This document shows positions 17,984 through 26,888 of a stretch of 64,000 bases of DNA, in pieces. Both the position numbers and the translations under genes were made by a program. The stretch is from Reyranella sp. (GTDB lineage Bacteria; Pseudomonadota; Alphaproteobacteria; Reyranellales; Reyranellaceae). How positions within the stretch are numbered: the first letter of the stretch is position 1; each line of letters begins with the position of its first letter. The notes beneath the pieces were generated by a model, which saw only the letters and a list, made by a program, of their open reading frames with translations, did not search any database and was not told the origin of the DNA. The stretch spans positions 36,939 through 100,938 of the forward strand of contig NZ_JAUSBN010000004.1 of the NCBI RefSeq assembly GCF_030651995.1, given 5' to 3'.

Positions 17984-20900
17984 CGGGTCTCCCCCCCAAA
18001 CATCGAGATCAACGCTTGAGGCACACCTGCTGCGACCGTGTCCGGCAGCTCGAACAGCATCCAGCCCTTGATTTCCGCCGCCTCGCGCGTTGCCTGGCTG
18101 AGAGGAGTGAGACAAGCGGCGACGAAATGACTGCGCCAGGCGAAGCTCATCTCCTGATTAGAGAAGCTCACAGTGGAGGCGTCGGAAGCCGGAAGCCCAA
18201 TCTCCTTGAAGGCGCTCGGCCATCCACTACCTTCAGCCGACTGGCCCGGCGCGACAGCGAGCATCACCTTGCCTCGCGCCAGATCGATCAGCATCTGCTT
18301 CGCTTCATCGCTCGTTCGGTCGATCAGCTCGTGATCTGGCTGATTGAAATAGGAGAGTAGGCAGCGATAGCACCCGCGGACACAGGCCTCCCCATCATGA
18401 GCGGCGAGCAGCTTGGCATCGCCCGCTGCGATCGCTTCATCGACCTTCTCAAAGTGCATAAGGATCAGCGCTTCTCGGGCGACTTTGCCTAGGGCTAGCG
18501 GATCCTCGATCAGACGGCTCAACACCCCGGCGCCGCCCTCCGCAGCTTCGTAGGCTAGGACGGCGCGGCGGTTGTCACGGGCAGGCAATGGCTCGCCAAG
18601 TATCTCGCCCTCTTCCAATTGAAAGACGACCGCAATCCCTCTCATGAGGGCGTGCTGAACCGTGGGGATAGTTTTTGGCGCGTAGGCTGCAGGCTCGTTA
18701 AAACGGAAGAGAAGCGCGTTCTTGTGGTCGCGGACGATAGGCACGATCCGAACCGGCCTCACGACGTCCGGCGGCACATCGACATCTGGATCTTCGTCTT
18801 CGGACTTCGACCAGTAGCCGCTGCGCGGATCGATATAAAAACCGAACTTGGTCTGTTGTGCCCGGCGTTTCAGCCCTTTGTTGATCCGGCTGATCTCGGC
18901 GCTATTGGCATATTGCAGATTGATGATCGAGGTGTCCTCGCAACGAAAATCCGCCTCGGTGATCTGGACTCGGCCGTCGCGCTTTGGCCAGGAGAAGACG
19001 GTCTGAATCTCGAAGCCCTGCCGGACGCGCTCTTCGTCATTTGCCGTGATCCGCTCGGTAGGCGCGGCTTCCACGTTGTCGATCCGGAGCGTCCTCTGCA
19101 CCGGCATCTCGCCCGCCATCGGAGCATTGCAGGCGTGGCAGCGCTCGACCTCGCCATCATGACAGCCGCCGCAGTTCGAGCAGATGAAGATGTCTCGAGT
19201 GGCGAGCTCCGACCCATCATCCGTTCGGACTTCCGGCGGCAACTTCGCCTTCATGACTCTGTAAGCGCGGCCTTCGTGATAGATCAGGCTGCGCGGCCCG
19301 AACTCTGAGATTGCCAAGAAGCGGGCACGCTGGAGGAACGAGCCACTTTTTCCATCTCCAGGGATGAAGGCATAGAGCGGCAGCCGAGGAAAATTGTACC
19401 CCGGCAGGAAGCCCTCCGTCGCGAGATAGCGGTAGGAGTAAAAGTCCGAGCCGTTCGTGGCCTTGCCCTGCTCTAGGATCGTGATCTGATCGCTCGCCTG
19501 CATTTGCGCAGCCTTGATTCGACGACGGTCTGCGCCCGAGAGACCCGTAATCTCGGAGCGGGCATTGGCCTCCATCAGCTGCGTTCGTGCTGAGTTATAC
19601 AGTTCCCGCCAGCGACCGAAGGCACGATCGAATTCCTGCGGCGCGCGCTGGGCGACCGCGGAGACGAAGTCATCTGGCTCACTCATCCAGACCGGTTTTC
19701 GACCAGCCACCGAGCCGAGAATCTGATCGAGAACGCGCTTCATCGGGAAATGCGCAGCAACCACCAACTCAGGCCGGTCGATGACGTCTTGGATCTCTTG
19801 CTTCAGCGGAGAGCCTGGCTTCGCTAAGTCTAGGATGTCGGGGATGTCAGGAGACAGAGCGAGCTTCGCTTCGGCAAGCCAGACAGCATGTAGATGCGAG
19901 CGCACGAGCTCTTCATTGGTGATGTCGAGCGCCGGGGGACGAACGACACCAGCCACCATCTCATTGCGCCGTTCGAAGAAATACTGGTCGTGAGGTGATT
20001 GAGCCGCGCAATAGGTCACAATGACGGCGGCCTGCCCGGAGCGGCCGGCACGTCCGGCGCGTTGCGCGTAATTCGCCGGCGTAGGCGGTACGTTTCTCAG
20101 ATAGACGGCATTGAGCGCAGAGATGTCGACACCAAGCTCCATGGTTGGCGAACAGAATAAGGCGGGCAGAAACTGCTCCGACTCTCCTGCCGCTTTGAGA
20201 TCGGGGGCATTCTTCGTGAGGTTCTCCCGGTCTTCCTTCTCAAATCGGAAGCGCCACTCGCGCCATTCGCGCTGTTTTTGGGAAACCTGGGCTGTATGTT
20301 CGCGGCCTTCGAGACCCCAATAGCTGCTATGGCCTGCCTTCAGATGGACAGCGATCTCATTGTAGAAATCGTGAAAATAGCGGTTGCCCTGCGCCGCCCC
20401 TGTCCTGATGGCTTCCCCAGGAAAGATCCGAACCGCTGACGGTGACAGACGCCAACCTTGCAGGTCGGCCTCGATGTCGACGCGCGACACCAACCCCTCG
20501 CGAGCCAGAAGTTCCATCAGGCCCGTCATGACTGTCAGGTAGTCTGTCTTGCTGAGCTTGGTCCCAATGACGCTTTTTCGATTGATGAGACGTCCGATAC
20601 GGGAATTATGCCCAGCGCGGACGATCGTCTGTTCTTCCCGTAACCCAACCCGGTCCTTGCCCGGAGCTTGCAGAAATAGGGTCGTGCGGCTTCTCGGCGT
20701 CTCTTTCGCGTCGATGGCCCAGGGGACGCGCAGGAGATTTCGGGATTTTTGAGCGACGGCGTCGAGGACGGTCAGATCGAGCGCCTCCGTCCCAACGGCC
20801 AAGCCGTCGAGCATGGCGCCGAGGAGCAGCTTCAGCATCGCCTTGCGCACGGGCGCATCGAGTGTCCCGAAATCCGGCAAGATAGCCGTGAGGCGGTCCG

Positions 20901-23160
20901 TATCTTCCGCGATGTCATCGAGCCCAACGAACGCAACGTCGATGAGCTTGAGGACGGAGAGGCTCGGGTTGGTGTAACGCCATCCTCGACGCAGATCTGT
21001 CCAGAGCCGATGGGCGAGAACCTTCGCGAGAGAGCGCTGGGCGTCCTCGCGGACTACAGCGCCCGCCTCGGGATCCAACATCCAATGAACCCGCGCGACC
21101 TTATTGCCTGCCGTAAATCCGAGCGCCTTTACGACCCGCAGACCGAATTCGTCCTCGGCTAGGCCATCGTCGCCAGCGTCCAGCACTGCTCGCAGGATCG
21201 CACCACGCAATAGGCTGACGAACAAATAGTCGTTGAAGTGGCCAGCCTGGAGGGCGGCGTCCTGCCGGTTGTCCGTGAAACCTAGGAGTTTGCGTTTCTC
21301 TTTGGGAACGCCGCTGTTGTTCCCGTTCATCCATTCCAGGGCGGTCGAAACGAGGAGCGTCGTTGCCGAGCTGCGGCCCTCACCCGACAACCCGGTGAGC
21401 TTGGTGCGTTCGCGCATGTTGGGATGCGGCTGGTCGAGACAGCATGGGCAGAAACCAAATTTGCCCGGTATGAACCAAAAGCTTTTACCCGCCGAATCAC
21501 AGCGCCCATCCGGGGCCACCGTGATCATCTGGGGCATCCTGCGTTTCCTGTTCGCTCGGAGTCGCTCGACGCCGTTGCGCTCCTCGCGCCAGTCCTCGGG
21601 GTACGCTTCGACCTCGCCTGTAAAGACGTACTCAGGATCGCCGTCGCCTGTAGTGGTCAGGTAGCCCGCCGTTTCACCCTCTTGATCGTCGAGCGGCGCA
21701 TCATCGATGCCCCTGGGCAGAAACAGGGTGCCTTTGGCATCCTCGGTCTTCGTAATGACGTGGACCTCATGTCCGCATTCCCGACAGAAGCGGGTGGGAT
21801 AGAGGCGATGGCCCGGGGCACTTGGATCTTCGAGTTGACCTTCGAACAACACATTCCTGGGTTGGCCAGTCAGTGTAGTGAAAATCTCGCCAGCGCCCGA
21901 GATGAATCGATGGAGCTTGAACGCCAGGAATGCGCCGGTTCCCGAGCCGCCGCGCTCAGTTTCCGGGAGGCTGACGCGCGTCAGGAATGCCTCGAGCCCG
22001 CTTCGACAGGTTTCGACGTTGACGCCACTATCTTTTGAAAGCAGCGCTACTGCCTTTTCAAAAGGGATCGGCTTCTTGCGCTTGAGCTCCTGTGCGTCGT
22101 CCAGGCCAATCGCCAGTTCGGTCCAAACCGCCAGCGGGTGTTCTTTCAGAACCTCATCTGTCAGCTCCGCTGGAAGTACGGATGTCAGGACAGGCGCAAG
22201 CTTCCGCCGCACATCGTCGAGCTTCAGCCGATCATCCGTCGCCCTTCGAAGCGACTCGTCTATGACGGATTCCGGCCCGATGGGGGTCCCGAAAAGGCGC
22301 GACGCAACATTCGCCACGGCCTCAGCGCGATTGATATCGGATCCTTCGCTTGCCATGGTGGCAGAGGTTCCGATGCAGATAGGTGCCTTGTCTGGTGCGC
22401 ATCGGTTGCGAAGACGACGAACGAGGATCGCGACATCGGCGCCCTGGCGGCCGCGATAGGTGTGCAGTTCGTCAAGAACGATGAAATTCAGTCCGTTCGC
22501 ATTCTCTATAACCTTGGTATCGAGCTGGTCCTGCCGCGTCAGCAGAAGTTCGGCCATCATGAAGTTAGTCAGCAGAATGTCCGGCGGGGCGTCTGCAATT
22601 CGTTGCCGATCTTCCTGGCTTTCCTGGCCGGTGTAGCGACGCACAACCGGCTTAAGCTCGGTCGGCAGGCCAGACTGCGCGATGAATTTCTCGATCTCGT
22701 TGATCTGGCTGTTGGCCAGTGCATTCATCGGATAAACGAAAATGGCACTGGTTCTGCGCGGCCTCCCGGCCTTGCGGGCACGAACGATCGCGTCGACTAC
22801 GGGTACGAAAAAGCAAAGCGACTTGCCCGAGCCTGTCCCCGTCGTAACCACGTAACTCTGACCCGCCTGCGCCTTGGCGATGGACTGGGCTTGATGGCGA
22901 TGGAACCGCAGCGGCTCTGACCCGAACCGGAATATTTTGCCCGTCGCTTCATCAAGATCGCCCGAGTTGACCAGGTCATCGACGGTTGGACCCTCGAGAA
23001 ACTTCGGGTTGAGAGACAGCATAGCATCCGGCCAGAAACGCCCGGCATCATACTGGCGATCAACCTCAGACTTCAGGTCATCAGATCGAATGATACTGAA
23101 AGACCGCGAGAACCTGGCGTAAGAGTCGACGAGGCGATGATCGAATTCAAACGCCCGCAT
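17980..23160 (-). CDS. Giant DEAD/DEAH helicase with DUF1998 (DrmA/DrmB- or DruE-like)
   Basis: 1726 residues. Lobe 1 has Walker A GTGSGKS at about 108-114, DELH at 230-233 and GTSATM. Lobe 2 is far downstream and contains CSPTMELGVDISALNAVYLR and QRAGRAGRSGQ. The long insert carries Zn-type pairs (CRECGHE; CPCC) and another cluster near 1390 (CSNCGG...CHAC). The C-terminus is DUF1998-type: EGGAGVLSRL then CVRGCYRCLLSYFNQ...IDR. Length equals DrmA plus DrmB of DISARM together, or DruE of Druantia. It is the first gene of the operon; the 148-bp gap upstream (23161-23308) should hold the promoter, but I saw no convincing -35/-10 there. It probably translocates on DNA to discriminate foreign ends or forks. 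Confidence 0.87.
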   Translation of the reverse strand: MRAFEFDHRLVDSYARFSRSFSIIRSDDLKSEVDRQYDAGRFWPDAMLSLNPKFLEGPTVDDLVNSGDLDEATGKIFRFGSEPLRFHRHQAQSIAKAQAGQSYVVTTGTGSGKSLCFFVPVVDAIVRARKAGRPRRTSAIFVYPMNALANSQINEIEKFIAQSGLPTELKPVVRRYTGQESQEDRQRIADAPPDILLTNFMMAELLLTRQDQLDTKVIENANGLNFIVLDELHTYRGRQGADVAILVRRLRNRCAPDKAPICIGTSATMASEGSDINRAEAVANVASRLFGTPIGPESVIDESLRRATDDRLKLDDVRRKLAPVLTSVLPAELTDEVLKEHPLAVWTELAIGLDDAQELKRKKPIPFEKAVALLSKDSGVNVETCRSGLEAFLTRVSLPETERGGSGTGAFLAFKLHRFISGAGEIFTTLTGQPRNVLFEGQLEDPSAPGHRLYPTRFCRECGHEVHVITKTEDAKGTLFLPRGIDDAPLDDQEGETAGYLTTTGDGDPEYVFTGEVEAYPEDWREERNGVERLRANRKRRMPQMITVAPDGRCDSAGKSFWFIPGKFGFCPCCLDQPHPNMRERTKLTGLSGEGRSSATTLLVSTALEWMNGNNSGVPKEKRKLLGFTDNRQDAALQAGHFNDYLFVSLLRGAILRAVLDAGDDGLAEDEFGLRVVKALGFTAGNKVARVHWMLDPEAGAVVREDAQRSLAKVLAHRLWTDLRRGWRYTNPSLSVLKLIDVAFVGLDDIAEDTDRLTAILPDFGTLDAPVRKAMLKLLLGAMLDGLAVGTEALDLTVLDAVAQKSRNLLRVPWAIDAKETPRSRTTLFLQAPGKDRVGLREEQTIVRAGHNSRIGRLINRKSVIGTKLSKTDYLTVMTGLMELLAREGLVSRVDIEADLQGWRLSPSAVRIFPGEAIRTGAAQGNRYFHDFYNEIAVHLKAGHSSYWGLEGREHTAQVSQKQREWREWRFRFEKEDRENLTKNAPDLKAAGESEQFLPALFCSPTMELGVDISALNAVYLRNVPPTPANYAQRAGRAGRSGQAAVIVTYCAAQSPHDQYFFERRNEMVAGVVRPPALDITNEELVRSHLHAVWLAEAKLALSPDIPDILDLAKPGSPLKQEIQDVIDRPELVVAAHFPMKRVLDQILGSVAGRKPVWMSEPDDFVSAVAQRAPQEFDRAFGRWRELYNSARTQLMEANARSEITGLSGADRRRIKAAQMQASDQITILEQGKATNGSDFYSYRYLATEGFLPGYNFPRLPLYAFIPGDGKSGSFLQRARFLAISEFGPRSLIYHEGRAYRVMKAKLPPEVRTDDGSELATRDIFICSNCGGCHDGEVERCHACNAPMAGEMPVQRTLRIDNVEAAPTERITANDEERVRQGFEIQTVFSWPKRDGRVQITEADFRCEDTSIINLQYANSAEISRINKGLKRRAQQTKFGFYIDPRSGYWSKSEDEDPDVDVPPDVVRPVRIVPIVRDHKNALLFRFNEPAAYAPKTIPTVQHALMRGIAVVFQLEEGEILGEPLPARDNRRAVLAYEAAEGGAGVLSRLIEDPLALGKVAREALILMHFEKVDEAIAAGDAKLLAAHDGEACVRGCYRCLLSYFNQPDHELIDRTSDEAKQMLIDLARGKVMLAVAPGQSAEGSGWPSAFKEIGLPASDASTVSFSNQEMSFAWRSHFVAACLTPLSQATREAAEIKGWMLFELPDTVAAGVPQALISMFGGETR

Positions 23161-23308
23161 TGCCGCCCCCCGTCATCGTTGTTCGGTAATTCGCGTTCTC
23201 TAGCAATGCGCTACCGTTGCCCCACCGCACGTCCATCTTCAAGGAGTCGGCGATGTTGCTGATTTTTATCTGTACAATATCCACACTTCCCCCTCCCATT
23301 TTTCTTCG

Positions 23309-24325
23309 TTATTTACAGGCGCTATTGGCGCGCTCAGCTATGTCGGCACAGCGCGTCATGAGAGCCTCGAAAGCCTCGGCGTCTTCCAGAAGAAGTCCGT
23401 CGTCGACCATGCGGGCGTAGTCCTCTTCCAGCGCCTTTAGACCATCGCCCACGGGCGCAAGCCGCAGACCGCCGTTGACGGCCACGGTGTAGTCGACGGG
23501 TGTCCGATCGGACGCCTTCTCGGCGAAGAACATGGTCTTGTGGCGCGCCACTGCGTTCGCCAGGTCGCGATCAGCGAAGGCGGACGCGGCAAAGCCGGTT
23601 TCGTCCAACCGCGCGACATCGTGCCAGTGACGAGCAAAGCGATCGCCGCGCAGCCGCTCCTGCAGGCAGAAAACATGGATGGCCGTCGCCTTCTCCCAGA
23701 AGGTTCGCTCTGCATGCATCACGCGTGGGCGAGCCGTGGGAAAGGTCACGCCCTCGATCAGGCCTGACGCGTCGCAGGCGATGTCGCGCAAGCTCGCGGG
23801 CTCGCCCGTCGATCGTGCTCCGAATTCGAGCATCACGCTCGGCGCCACATAGCCGGAGCCAGCCGTCGCGGCCTCGTAATCGATGAACAGCTTCTCGCCT
23901 TCGACTCGGATGGTGGCCGCCAAAGCTTCAGCCGCGAGCGCCTCTGCGATGATCGGCTGAACGCTTCCTTCAACCCACTCGGGCAGGCGCTTGCGCACCT
24001 CGCTGGACCAGCGTTTTTCCTCGCTACGGGTCTTGGGCAACCCTTCGCCGTTTTCGCGCACCAGATCAGGTGCTATCGCCCGGATGTCGTAAGTCAGGTC
24101 GACATCCTCAGAAAACCGGCGGATGACCTGATAGGCTTTGGACAGCGACGTGCCGCCCTTGAATACCAGATGTTCGCCGAGCGCCGAGCCGTAAAGGGTG
24201 GCGAGCGCCCAGACCACCCACACGTCCTTCTCGAGAAGATGCGCCGGCCGGCCAGACCGATCGGCCGCGACGCCGAGCGCCTCACGCCGATCCTCGATCG
24301 GGAGGTGGAGAAACGGATCAGCCAT
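23309..24325 (-). CDS. abiEii: AbiEii-type nucleotidyltransferase toxin
   Basis: 338 residues with the AbiEii/PF08843 signature: FKGGTSLSKAY at about 55-65 and FSEDVDLTYD at 71-80, the G(S/T)-SK and D-x-D catalytic segments, followed by HAERTFWEKATAIHVF and RHWHDVARL. In type IV toxin-antitoxin systems such as AbiE and MenAT this enzyme transfers nucleotides, probably to tRNA, and stops growth. It overlaps the AbiEi antitoxin gene by 8 bp and is followed on the same strand by the five-gene helicase/methyltransferase operon after 148 bp. Confidence 0.9.
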   Translation of the reverse strand: MADPFLHLPIEDRREALGVAADRSGRPAHLLEKDVWVVWALATLYGSALGEHLVFKGGTSLSKAYQVIRRFSEDVDLTYDIRAIAPDLVRENGEGLPKTRSEEKRWSSEVRKRLPEWVEGSVQPIIAEALAAEALAATIRVEGEKLFIDYEAATAGSGYVAPSVMLEFGARSTGEPASLRDIACDASGLIEGVTFPTARPRVMHAERTFWEKATAIHVFCLQERLRGDRFARHWHDVARLDETGFAASAFADRDLANAVARHKTMFFAEKASDRTPVDYTVAVNGGLRLAPVGDGLKALEEDYARMVDDGLLLEDAEAFEALMTRCADIAERANSACK

Positions 24326-24911
24326 GTGCAGCCTTGCCCACGCTGCGCGCCAGCCAGGTCGGAAGCTGCGGCGCTACCGCGACCAGCTCGCTGAAGGCGC
24401 CCGGCGGGAGTTTCCGCTTCAATGTCTGGAGGGCGGCCTCAGCCTTCTCCGGCCCAAGCCAAGCCAAGGCTCGCACCGCCTCGCCAGCGGGCCGATGCGC
24501 CATGGCGAGCTGCCAACGGGGTGCGTGGCGAAGCTCGACGACCTGTTTGCCGAGGCTCATCTTCCGGGTGCGGCCGGAAGTCAGATAGACCGACCGGATC
24601 GGCACCTGTGTCGTGAGACCGAGGGTGTTGGCGGCAGCGGCCCCACTCGGGACGATGATCTCCCCGCGCTGGCTGGCAAGCGCCTCCACCGCTTGCTCCA
24701 CGGAGGGAGCCCGCGTGCCGAACCGGCTCGTAACCGGAAGGAGATAGACGCCGCGGCCCGCGCGGATCAACTGCGTCCGCTCGGCTAGACGCGACAATGC
24801 CTGATCCACCGCGGCGCGATTCCCGAGGTGAAGCAAGCTCTTAGCTGCGACGGACGTGCCCTCTGGCAGCCCTTTCGCGTGCGCAAGAATCTGTTCGGTC
24901 AACCGTTGCAT
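24318..24911 (-). CDS. abiEi: AbiEi-type antitoxin (DUF6088-like), winged-helix repressor
   Basis: About 197 residues. Two ATGs are available (24917 and 24911); the AGGAGA ribosome site at 24918-24923 abuts the first and is six bases from the second, so 24911 is chosen. The N-terminus is winged-helix-like (LTEQILAHAKGLPEGTSVAAKSLLHLGNRAAVDQALSRLAERTQL, with a G-x-GVYLLP wing). The middle matches DUF6088/AbiEi: IIVPSGAAAANTLGLTTQVP and SVYLTSGRTRKMSLGKQVVELRHAP. It should neutralise the AbiEii toxin and repress its own promoter through the perfect inverted repeat just upstream. Confidence 0.88.
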   Translation of the reverse strand: MQRLTEQILAHAKGLPEGTSVAAKSLLHLGNRAAVDQALSRLAERTQLIRAGRGVYLLPVTSRFGTRAPSVEQAVEALASQRGEIIVPSGAAAANTLGLTTQVPIRSVYLTSGRTRKMSLGKQVVELRHAPRWQLAMAHRPAGEAVRALAWLGPEKAEAALQTLKRKLPPGAFSELVAVAPQLPTWLARSVGKAAHG

Positions 24912-24921
24912 GGCCATTCTC

Positions 24922-24958
24922 CTGTCAGAACTATACGCAGTTTTCTGACAGTTTGCAA
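24922..24958 (-). promoter_or_regulatory. abiE promoter with perfect inverted-repeat operator
   Basis: On the minus strand a near-consensus sigma70-like promoter is seen: -35 TTGCAA (24953-24958), 17-bp spacer, -10 TATAGT (24930-24935). A perfect 9-bp inverted repeat CTGTCAGAA/TTCTGACAG (24943-24951 and 24922-24930) with a 12-bp centre fills the spacer and overlaps the -10. This is the form of AbiEi autoregulatory operators, so negative autoregulation is the natural reading. Confidence 0.85.
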
Positions 24959-24983
24959 CCGACAGCTTGGCGGGTCAGCGCCG

Positions 24984-26213
24984 CTAGATCAGCGGCGCGC
25001 CCTTATCGAGCAGGCTGTCCAGAAAATCCTCGCGCGACGGGAGCTGTCCCGATTGCGTCGCCAAGATCAGCGCCTCTACGACCTGACGAGCCAGCGAACG
25101 GGCCATTACCTGCTCTCGGGTCGAGATGTCCGTCATGGCGCAGCCGTGCAGGAAGGCGCTTCTTATGTCGAAGAGCTGCTCATACTGGTCAGCGTGGCTA
25201 CGGTTACCGAGCAAGCCGGCGACACGCCCTCGCATCCGGTTCGTCGCGCGCATTCCCTTATGGCGATCAGGCGCAACACGGAAACTCTTCTGATAGTCGG
25301 CGCGCAGCCCCAGCGCCGCCTCGATCGTTGTGATGTGGGCGAGAAATTCATCCACGCCTTCGGCAAGGAAGGCGCGGATCAGGAAATGGGCGACCGGCGT
25401 CTCAAACAGAACCGATTGCTTCGCCTGCTCAACGATCACCCACCGGCTCTGGTCCCAAACAGTCAGCTCGGTCGTAGCGTTGTCCTCAAGGCGCAGCTCG
25501 ACTGGCCGCTCTTCTTCGTAGGTTCCGCCATAGCCGTCATCATAAATGCGATCTTCCCAGCTCAGCGTGTCGGGTGATGGCGGCGAGCCTGGACGCACGA
25601 AAATGTCGCTGTCGACGGTGTAAACCCACGGCACGCGGAATCCTCGCCAGTCCACTTCCGGCATCGTCGACCAACTCTCCCAGGGCGCCAGCAGGAGGAA
25701 GAACAGCGCTTCGTCGAAGGCGCCTGGAAAACGTCCCTTGTGCGGCTCGATCTGCCCCAGATCCTGGCTGAGATCCATCGAGAAAAACGGGACCGCCCGC
25801 ACTTCCGGCCCGTGCTTGAACGCCACCGTCTCCTCGATGACCAGCCAGTGAAACTCCGACAGCCGTTCGGCGTCCAGTTCCAGCCGCGGATAGACCCGCT
25901 TTAGGCGGCGCTCATCGAAGAGCACCCGCAACTCGTCCGGCGTCAGCCGGCATAGCTTCGCCCGGCCGAAAGCAAGCGGCGATAGGTCATCCGCTAGATC
26001 GAGCGGCGCGAGATGCACCCGCGTGGAACGCGTGGAACGGAGCGCCGCGTCGAGACCCGCCGCCGCCTCTTCCACTGGAAGCGCCAAATGGACGGTGTCC
26101 TTTTGCAGATGGCACGGCAGCCCCAACGCCCTCAACGCCGTCGAGAGCGCGAATGCGGGGCCCGTCTTCCCCGTGCCGTAGTAGTCGTCACGGCAGGCCT
26201 CGCGCAGACGCAC
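24984..26213 (-). CDS. HEPN-like protein at the trbE junction, 5' end uncertain
   Basis: At least 409 residues, taking a GTG at 26213 as a provisional start; the frame is open further upstream across the trbE junction near 26280, so the true N-terminus may be lost. The C-terminus contains QLFDIRSAFLHGCAM, an R-x4-H(G) motif as in HEPN ribonucleases such as the ApeA-like group, within a helical region (about 300-409). The middle has aromatic-rich beta-type sequence (DFRVPWVYTVDSDIFV-like, ELTVWDQSRWVIVEQ). I do not recognise the N-terminal family. It sits just upstream of the abiE promoter on the same strand, so a role in the defence island is inferred. Confidence 0.6.
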   Translation of the reverse strand: MRLREACRDDYYGTGKTGPAFALSTALRALGLPCHLQKDTVHLALPVEEAAAGLDAALRSTRSTRVHLAPLDLADDLSPLAFGRAKLCRLTPDELRVLFDERRLKRVYPRLELDAERLSEFHWLVIEETVAFKHGPEVRAVPFFSMDLSQDLGQIEPHKGRFPGAFDEALFFLLLAPWESWSTMPEVDWRGFRVPWVYTVDSDIFVRPGSPPSPDTLSWEDRIYDDGYGGTYEEERPVELRLEDNATTELTVWDQSRWVIVEQAKQSVLFETPVAHFLIRAFLAEGVDEFLAHITTIEAALGLRADYQKSFRVAPDRHKGMRATNRMRGRVAGLLGNRSHADQYEQLFDIRSAFLHGCAMTDISTREQVMARSLARQVVEALILATQSGQLPSREDFLDSLLDKGAPLI

Positions 26214-26275
26214 GAATGCCGGATGCGCGAGGATATTGTTAGGGCCAGGCGGGCTGAGCCGCCAGAGCTCGGCGA

Positions 26276-26614
26276 TCGCTCCTCCTCCTCGAACGCCGCC
26301 TTTCGCTCGGCGTCTATCAGGGCGGACCCTGCATCGGGGAAGCTGCTCTCCGGGTAGGTGCTGGCCGGCAGTCGCTGGGCCTCGACGAAGATCGCCCAGC
26401 CGGAGCCCAGGCGGCGCAGCGAGTTGTTGAGGCGCCCGGCGACGCCGACGAGTTCCGCGGGAACGGCCGAATCGAGATCGGGCCCCCGGAAATGCGCACT
26501 GCGTTGAAAGGACCCGTCCTTGTTGAGAACGACGCCGGGAGCGACCAGCGCCGCCCACGGCAGGAAGTCGGCAAGGCGCGTGGCCGAGTTTCGGTATTCG
26601 GCAAGGTTCATCAT
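26276..26614 (-). pseudogene. trbE: trbE/virB4 5' fragment
   Basis: MMNLAEYR..LADFLPWAALVAPGVVLNKDGSFQRS and RLNNSLRRLGSGWAIFVEAQRLPASTYP are the start of TrbE, the VirB4-type ATPase of the conjugative type IV secretion system. The match runs to DAERKAAFEEEE near 26280 and then stops being TrbE-like; about 700 residues including Walker A and B are missing. What follows is the HEPN-like gene in another frame. It lies 10 bp after trbD, as in intact trb operons. The truncation shows that foreign DNA entered trbE, or that a deletion fused the two. Confidence 0.85.
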
Positions 26615-26624
26615 GCCCTGGTCC

Positions 26625-26888
26625 TCACACGCCGAGTCGAGCGGGGATGCGCAGGTGGCGGCGCACTACCTCGACGAAGAGCGGGTCGCGCCGGGCTGCC
26701 CAGACCGCCAGTCCGTGGCCGATCAGCCAGATCAGAAAGCCGGCGATCCACAAGCGCAGGCCGAGGCCCAAGGCGGCGGCCAGAGTGCCATTGAGGATCG
26801 CAATCGATCGTGGCGCGCCGCCGAGCAAGATCGGCTCGGTCAGGGCGCGGTGAAGCGGCACCACGAAGCCGGGAACTGGGTCGATCAT
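26625..26888 (-). CDS. trbD: Conjugal transfer protein TrbD
   Basis: 87 residues, with VPLHRALTEPILLGGAPRSIAILNG typical of TrbD/VirB3, then two hydrophobic segments (28-46 and 49-65). It is an inner-membrane part of the mating channel. Its ATG overlaps the trbC stop (ATGA), and trbE follows, the standard order. It appears intact, but the operon is inactive because trbB and trbE are broken. Confidence 0.92.
   Translation of the reverse strand: MIDPVPGFVVPLHRALTEPILLGGAPRSIAILNGTLAAALGLGLRLWIAGFLIWLIGHGLAVWAARRDPLFVEVVRRHLRIPARLGV

Noticed and set aside
7648..23160. BREX or a standard type I restriction system
   Set aside because: No PglZ, BrxC-like, HsdS or HsdR proteins; the two helicases match DISARM/Druantia types better.
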